Shown here in pieces: positions 60,415 to 64,000 of a stretch of DNA of 64,000 bases; position 1 is the stretch's first letter; each line of letters opens with the position of its first letter. The notes under the pieces are model-generated. The model made no database searches, was not told where the DNA came from, and saw nothing but the letters and a program-made list of their open reading frames with translations. Source of the DNA: Deltaproteobacteria bacterium (lineage in GTDB: Bacteria > Myxococcota_A > Polyangia > Polyangiales > JADJMO01). The stretch lies in assembly GCA_016182965.1 (NCBI GenBank), contig JACPFM010000101.1, positions 1 through 64,000 of the forward strand, in the 5' to 3' direction. Both the position numbers and the translations under genes were made by a program.

Positions 60415-63400
60415 TCATCTCGACTGCTTCAGGTCCTTGGGCGGAATCCACTGCTCGTACAGAGTCTTGCCGCCCTTCGATCGGTTGCACGTGCGGCAAG
60501 CGGGGGCGAGGTTCTCCTGGGTGGTTCCGCCGCCGTTCTTCCATGAATCGCGGTGGTCGGCTTCGTAGGAGTCGGGACGTCCCGACGTCTTGACCATGCG
60601 TTTGCCACAATACTCGCATCGGGGCACGCCGCTCGCGTCCTTTGACTTCGCCCACCCGATGGCCTTGTCTTGCTTGCCGTAGATTCGGCTGGTGCGACCG
60701 ACGCCGCCCTCGAGTGCCCCCTCCGGCGTCTTGGCCTTGGAGGCCGCGCTACCGCCCGCGATGACCGCTATGTCGAAGACCTTCCGCGCATCCGGCCCGA
60801 GCCTTGCCTCGACGACGTCACCGGCGTTCGAGGCGATGTGCCCAACGACGGCGATCTCCGCCGCGACCTTCGTGCCGGCGACAACCGCCGCGGTGGCGCT
60901 CTCGGTGGCGATATAGGTCGCGCGGACGGCGCCGCCGACCGCGCCGCCGGCAGCGAACGTGCCGTAGGCGAGCGCCGTATTGTGCGCCATGTCGAGCGCC
61001 ATCTCGCCGCCCGACTTGTGGTAGAGCTGGTCGGTCGGGCTCGGCGCGTTCGCGTACTGCGCCGTGAAGACGACGCCCACGATGATCGCGGCGCCGAGCG
61101 CGATCGCGCCCGCGGCGTGCCCGTCGCGATCCACGAGCCTGACCGGGTTCGCGCCACCGTACGCGTACGCGTTCGCGTTCCCGATCTCGGCGCCGACCAG
61201 CCGATCGGGCGCGAGCGCGAGCGGGTCCACGCTCGTCCACACCCCGAGCTCCGGCGCGTACGATCGCGCGCCCATGTGATCGAGCCCGACGCCCTGATCG
61301 CGCGGCGTGTTCGCGAACTTCCTCGTCTCGCTCGAGGAGTCGAAGCGCGTCAGGCCGTAGGGGAACGTCGCCGTCGTGGCCTTTGGCTTGCCGCTGCCGC
61401 TGGTCGTCTCCGTCAGCGAGCCGATCGCGTCGGAGAAGAGGATCTCGTCGCGCTCACCGAGGACTAGGATCGTGCCCTGCTCGATCGGTGGCTTGGGCTC
61501 TTCTTCCCCGCTGCCCTTGCAGCCGACGCTGGTTGTCGCCGCCAGCAGCCACACCACCGCGACGGGCACGATGGCGGGGAGTCCGCGCGCCAGCTGGCGG
61601 CGATATCGCGAGAGCAGAGCAGCGATCAGCGCGACCGCGATGAAGTAGCTCGAGGCCTCGACCGGGAGGGGCATCGTCCGTGATCCCTGCTTCGCCGCTC
61701 CTGGTGGCTCCTCGCCCTCCTTCTCGATCGCCGCTGTGCTCGACGCCGCCTTCTCGCCCGGTGCGCCGTTGCCGTCGGCGAGGCGCACGATGCGCTGGTC
61801 GCCGTGTACGATGTAGCGGACGAGCTTCCCGTCCCTGACTTCGCTCCAGACGTCGACGAAGTGCGTCGTGTGTGTCTGTCCCGCTGCATCGCGTTCGACG
61901 CGAACGCGGCGCGCACCGGCGCCGTCGAAGATGCTCTCCTGCGTCGCGCCGGCCTTGGTCTTCACTGCGACGAGGTGATCGGCGCCGTCCCACCCGTATG
62001 AGCGCTCGCCGTCGTCGAGCATGCGTCCGCGAGCGTCGTAGGCGATCGCGCGCGCCCTGAACGACGTCAGCGCGTGCGGCCCCGCCGTCTTGCCGTACGT
62101 GAGCGTCCCCGCATGCTGCCGCGGGTCGGTGCTCGCACGAGACACGAGGTTGCCGCTCGCAGAGTACGCCCACGCAGTCTCGCCCCACCGCCCCTTCGCG
62201 GACACGAGGCGATAGGTGTTGTCGTAGCCGTAGACCTCCGACCGGTCCTTCGACGCATCGATGCCCGGACGACGATCGCGCAACTCCAAAATGTTGCCGA
62301 CGCCGTCCAGGGTCCACTCGAGGTGCTGCACGATCACGCCGTCGGCCGCCTTCACACGGTGCTCGACGCGACGGCGGTCGGCGTCGTATCCGCCCGTCTC
62401 GACGACGCCGGTGTTGAACGCGCGTTCGACCTCGCGGCCGTCGGCGTCATGCGCGAAGCGCACCGCGCCGTTGCCGTAGCCGACGACGACACCGCGCGGG
62501 CCGTGATTGATGCGAATCGACGACCCGTCCGGGTACTTGTGCAGGTACTTCCGATCTTGCGCGTCGTACGCCGCGCCGACCCGGTACGAGGTGCCTAGGA
62601 TCGTGAGTACCGTGTCGGTGATCCGCTGACGCGCGTCGTACGTGAACGTGACACCACCGCTCGGATCAACGGCGCTCGAGAGCAACCCGAGGAAGAGATC
62701 GCCACCCTGGTCATAGGTGCGCAGCACCTCCGGCTTGGTGTCGCCGTCCCAGTCCTCCGCGATCGAGCGGCCGGCGAGATCGTACGCGTACCTGCGAACG
62801 AGACCGTCGGGAGCGTGCTGCTCGGTGAGGTTGCCGGTCGCGTCGTACACGAACGTGTACTTGCCCGCGTCGGGATCCTCGACGAGCACGCGTCGCCCGA
62901 GCCCGTCATAGCCATATCGCGCGAGGTTCTTCTCGGGATCGCTGCGCCAAAGCAGCGTTCCCGCCGCGTCGTACCCATAGGACGAAGTCAGCGCGGTGCC
63001 CTTCACGGTGCGCGTCAAGGCGACGAGTCGCCCGAGCCCGTCATGCCATTCGATGACCGGCACGTGCTCATAGGCAGACTTCGGATCGAGCTGCGCGCCG
63101 TCCCACTGCTTCGTGACGAACGGGGCAAACTCGGCGCGCGCCTCGATCCCGAGCTGCGAACGCGTACGAATCGCTCGGCCGAGCGCGTCGCGGAAGGTGT
63201 CGTGACCGGGCCCATCCTTCTGCAGGATTGACGCCGAGAGATCGCCCTGGACGAACGTCGGGATCAGCGCGCGTCGCACGTTGCCGCGGGCGTCCAGCAG
63301 TCCGATATCGGACACGGCCCACCGGCCGTTTCCGTCGTCGGCGAACATGGCGCGCTTGCGACCGAGGCCGTCGACGATCGAGAACGCGCGTTCGACGTCG

Positions 63401-64000
63401 TCGTGCCCGCTGAACTTCCGCGCCTCGGTGGACACGCGCGACAGCGGCGCGCTGAGCTCGTAGGCGTAGCGCACGGTGGGCTTCTCCACCGAATCCCCGG
63501 GCTTCACGATGGAGACGACCCGACCGAGAGCGTCATAGCCGAACGACGAGACCGCCCCGTTGAAGTTGGTGAACGAGACGATGGTCCCGAGTCCGGCGTG
63601 GTACGTCGCGCGCTGCGTGAGGACCCGAGTGCCGGTCTTCACGCCCTCGGCCACGACGAATGCGCGGGTGATCGGATCCCACTCGAACAGGCGACCGCCG
63701 CCGCGCGCGTCGCGCGTCTCGACGACGTTGCCGTCGGCGTCGTAGCGGGTCGCGTTGACGAGCTCGAACTTCGCGTCGGAGACCCAGCCCTCCTCGCGCG
63801 AGAGGTTCCCGCGCGCGACCTGCCCGAGCGGCAGTCCCTCGAAGGCCGGGCCGTCGTAGTACAGCCGACGAAGCCGCGCCCGCGCGTCCCGTCCGTCCCG
63901 CAGCTCCTCGGTCGCGACCCGGCCGAGGATCCAGTCCTTCGTGTTGTTGGCGAACGTGAGGACGACGATCGCCTCATCGTTCCCGGCGAGCTTGTCGTCG
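60415..64000 (-). CDS. RHS-repeat polymorphic toxin with HNH nuclease C-terminus (5' part off the window)
   Basis: The frame stays open past the right edge, so the protein start is not in view; about 1195 residues are visible. They show many YD/RHS repeats (xxYDxxGxxxxxxD), then two hydrophobic segments (about 350 and 380 residues before the end), the RHS core GARSYAPELGVWTSVDPL... NPVRLVDRDG, and a variable toxin tip. The tip holds an HNH/zinc nuclease: CEYCGKRM, EADHRDSWKNGGG and LAPACRTCNRSKG, so it should cut DNA or RNA of competitors. Followed by two Imm33-like genes. The delivery system is not visible. The Arg/Cys-rich HNH unit could be swapped by recombination, as usual for this class. 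Confidence 0.85.
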   Translation of the reverse strand, partial: DDKLAGNDEAIVVLTFANNTKDWILGRVATEELRDGRDARARLRRLYYDGPAFEGLPLGQVARGNLSREEGWVSDAKFELVNATRYDADGNVVETRDARGGGRLFEWDPITRAFVVAEGVKTGTRVLTQRATYHAGLGTIVSFTNFNGAVSSFGYDALGRVVSIVKPGDSVEKPTVRYAYELSAPLSRVSTEARKFSGHDDVERAFSIVDGLGRKRAMFADDGNGRWAVSDIGLLDARGNVRRALIPTFVQGDLSASILQKDGPGHDTFRDALGRAIRTRSQLGIEARAEFAPFVTKQWDGAQLDPKSAYEHVPVIEWHDGLGRLVALTRTVKGTALTSSYGYDAAGTLLWRSDPEKNLARYGYDGLGRRVLVEDPDAGKYTFVYDATGNLTEQHAPDGLVRRYAYDLAGRSIAEDWDGDTKPEVLRTYDQGGDLFLGLLSSAVDPSGGVTFTYDARQRITDTVLTILGTSYRVGAAYDAQDRKYLHKYPDGSSIRINHGPRGVVVGYGNGAVRFAHDADGREVERAFNTGVVETGGYDADRRRVEHRVKAADGVIVQHLEWTLDGVGNILELRDRRPGIDASKDRSEVYGYDNTYRLVSAKGRWGETAWAYSASGNLVSRASTDPRQHAGTLTYGKTAGPHALTSFRARAIAYDARGRMLDDGERSYGWDGADHLVAVKTKAGATQESIFDGAGARRVRVERDAAGQTHTTHFVDVWSEVRDGKLVRYIVHGDQRIVRLADGNGAPGEKAASSTAAIEKEGEEPPGAAKQGSRTMPLPVEASSYFIAVALIAALLSRYRRQLARGLPAIVPVAVVWLLAATTSVGCKGSGEEEPKPPIEQGTILVLGERDEILFSDAIGSLTETTSGSGKPKATTATFPYGLTRFDSSSETRKFANTPRDQGVGLDHMGARSYAPELGVWTSVDPLALAPDRLVGAEIGNANAYAYGGANPVRLVDRDGHAAGAIALGAAIIVGVVFTAQYANAPSPTDQLYHKSGGEMALDMAHNTALAYGTFAAGGAVGGAVRATYIATESATAAVVAGTKVAAEIAVVGHIASNAGDVVEARLGPDARKVFDIAVIAGGSAASKAKTPEGALEGGVGRTSRIYGKQDKAIGWAKSKDASGVPRCEYCGKRMVKTSGRPDSYEADHRDSWKNGGGTTQENLAPACRTCNRSKGGKTLYEQWIPPKDLKQSR

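Overview
The window is very GC-rich and looks like a chromosome of a myxobacterium-type bacterium (Myxococcota). The signs are two proteins ending in a MYXO-CTERM-like tail (Gly-Cys, one membrane segment, Arg cluster), many Cys-rich or kelch-type lipoproteins, a Ser/Thr kinase fused to an AAA/TPR regulator, an ECF sigma/FecR pair and an RHS toxin locus. The species cannot be named from the sequence alone.

Layout. 1-12.4 kb is housekeeping and surface genes: the end of an unknown gene, a DHH phosphoesterase, a kelch/Cys-rich surface protein, a GNAT enzyme translationally coupled to a kinase-AAA-TPR protein, a winged-helix regulator divergent from a ligase-associated exonuclease, and an ATP-dependent DNA ligase broken by a 10-bp tandem duplication. 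At 12.5 kb a tRNA-Glu(UUC) is overlapped by an antisense tyrosine recombinase, the mark of an integration site. 13.7-19.3 kb holds an ECF sigma factor, a FecR-like protein, an exported barrel-like protein and three Cys-rich or beta-helix lipoproteins. A bipartite motif (GAGCCGCG-N11-CGGGTACTGGT) lies before both the sigma gene and the lipoprotein operon and is the likely promoter of this regulon. 19.3-26.5 kb is a tightly packed five-gene operon (TonB, TonB-dependent receptor, propeller protein, two-helix membrane protein, Omp85-like protein) behind a Fur-like box, with a divergent lipoprotein; Dps follows.

28.4-56.9 kb is a Mu-like prophage late region on the + strand: ParB-methyltransferase, terminase, portal, protease, decoration protein, capsid, connectors, sheath, tube, tail chaperones, tape measure, baseplate, fibres and lysis genes, ended by a strong terminator. 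No transposase, repressor, replication gene or gpF-type protein is visible, and the sheath gene has lost its reading frame and about 50 codons, so the element looks defective or domesticated. It carries apparent cargo: an antisense amidoligase with two gamma-glutamylcyclotransferase-like genes at its left edge, an antisense LecA-like lectin between terminase and portal, a GNAT protein, and a PD-(D/E)XK-like protein between tail chaperone and tape measure. Two arrays of a 10-bp-period repeat (ACGGWCA) stand 26-27 bp before two phage start codons, one of them the protease gene, the position of late promoter PI in phage Mu.

57-64 kb returns to host genes on the - strand: two exported lipoproteins, then an RHS polymorphic toxin with a C-terminal HNH nuclease running off the right edge, followed by two Imm33-like immunity genes.
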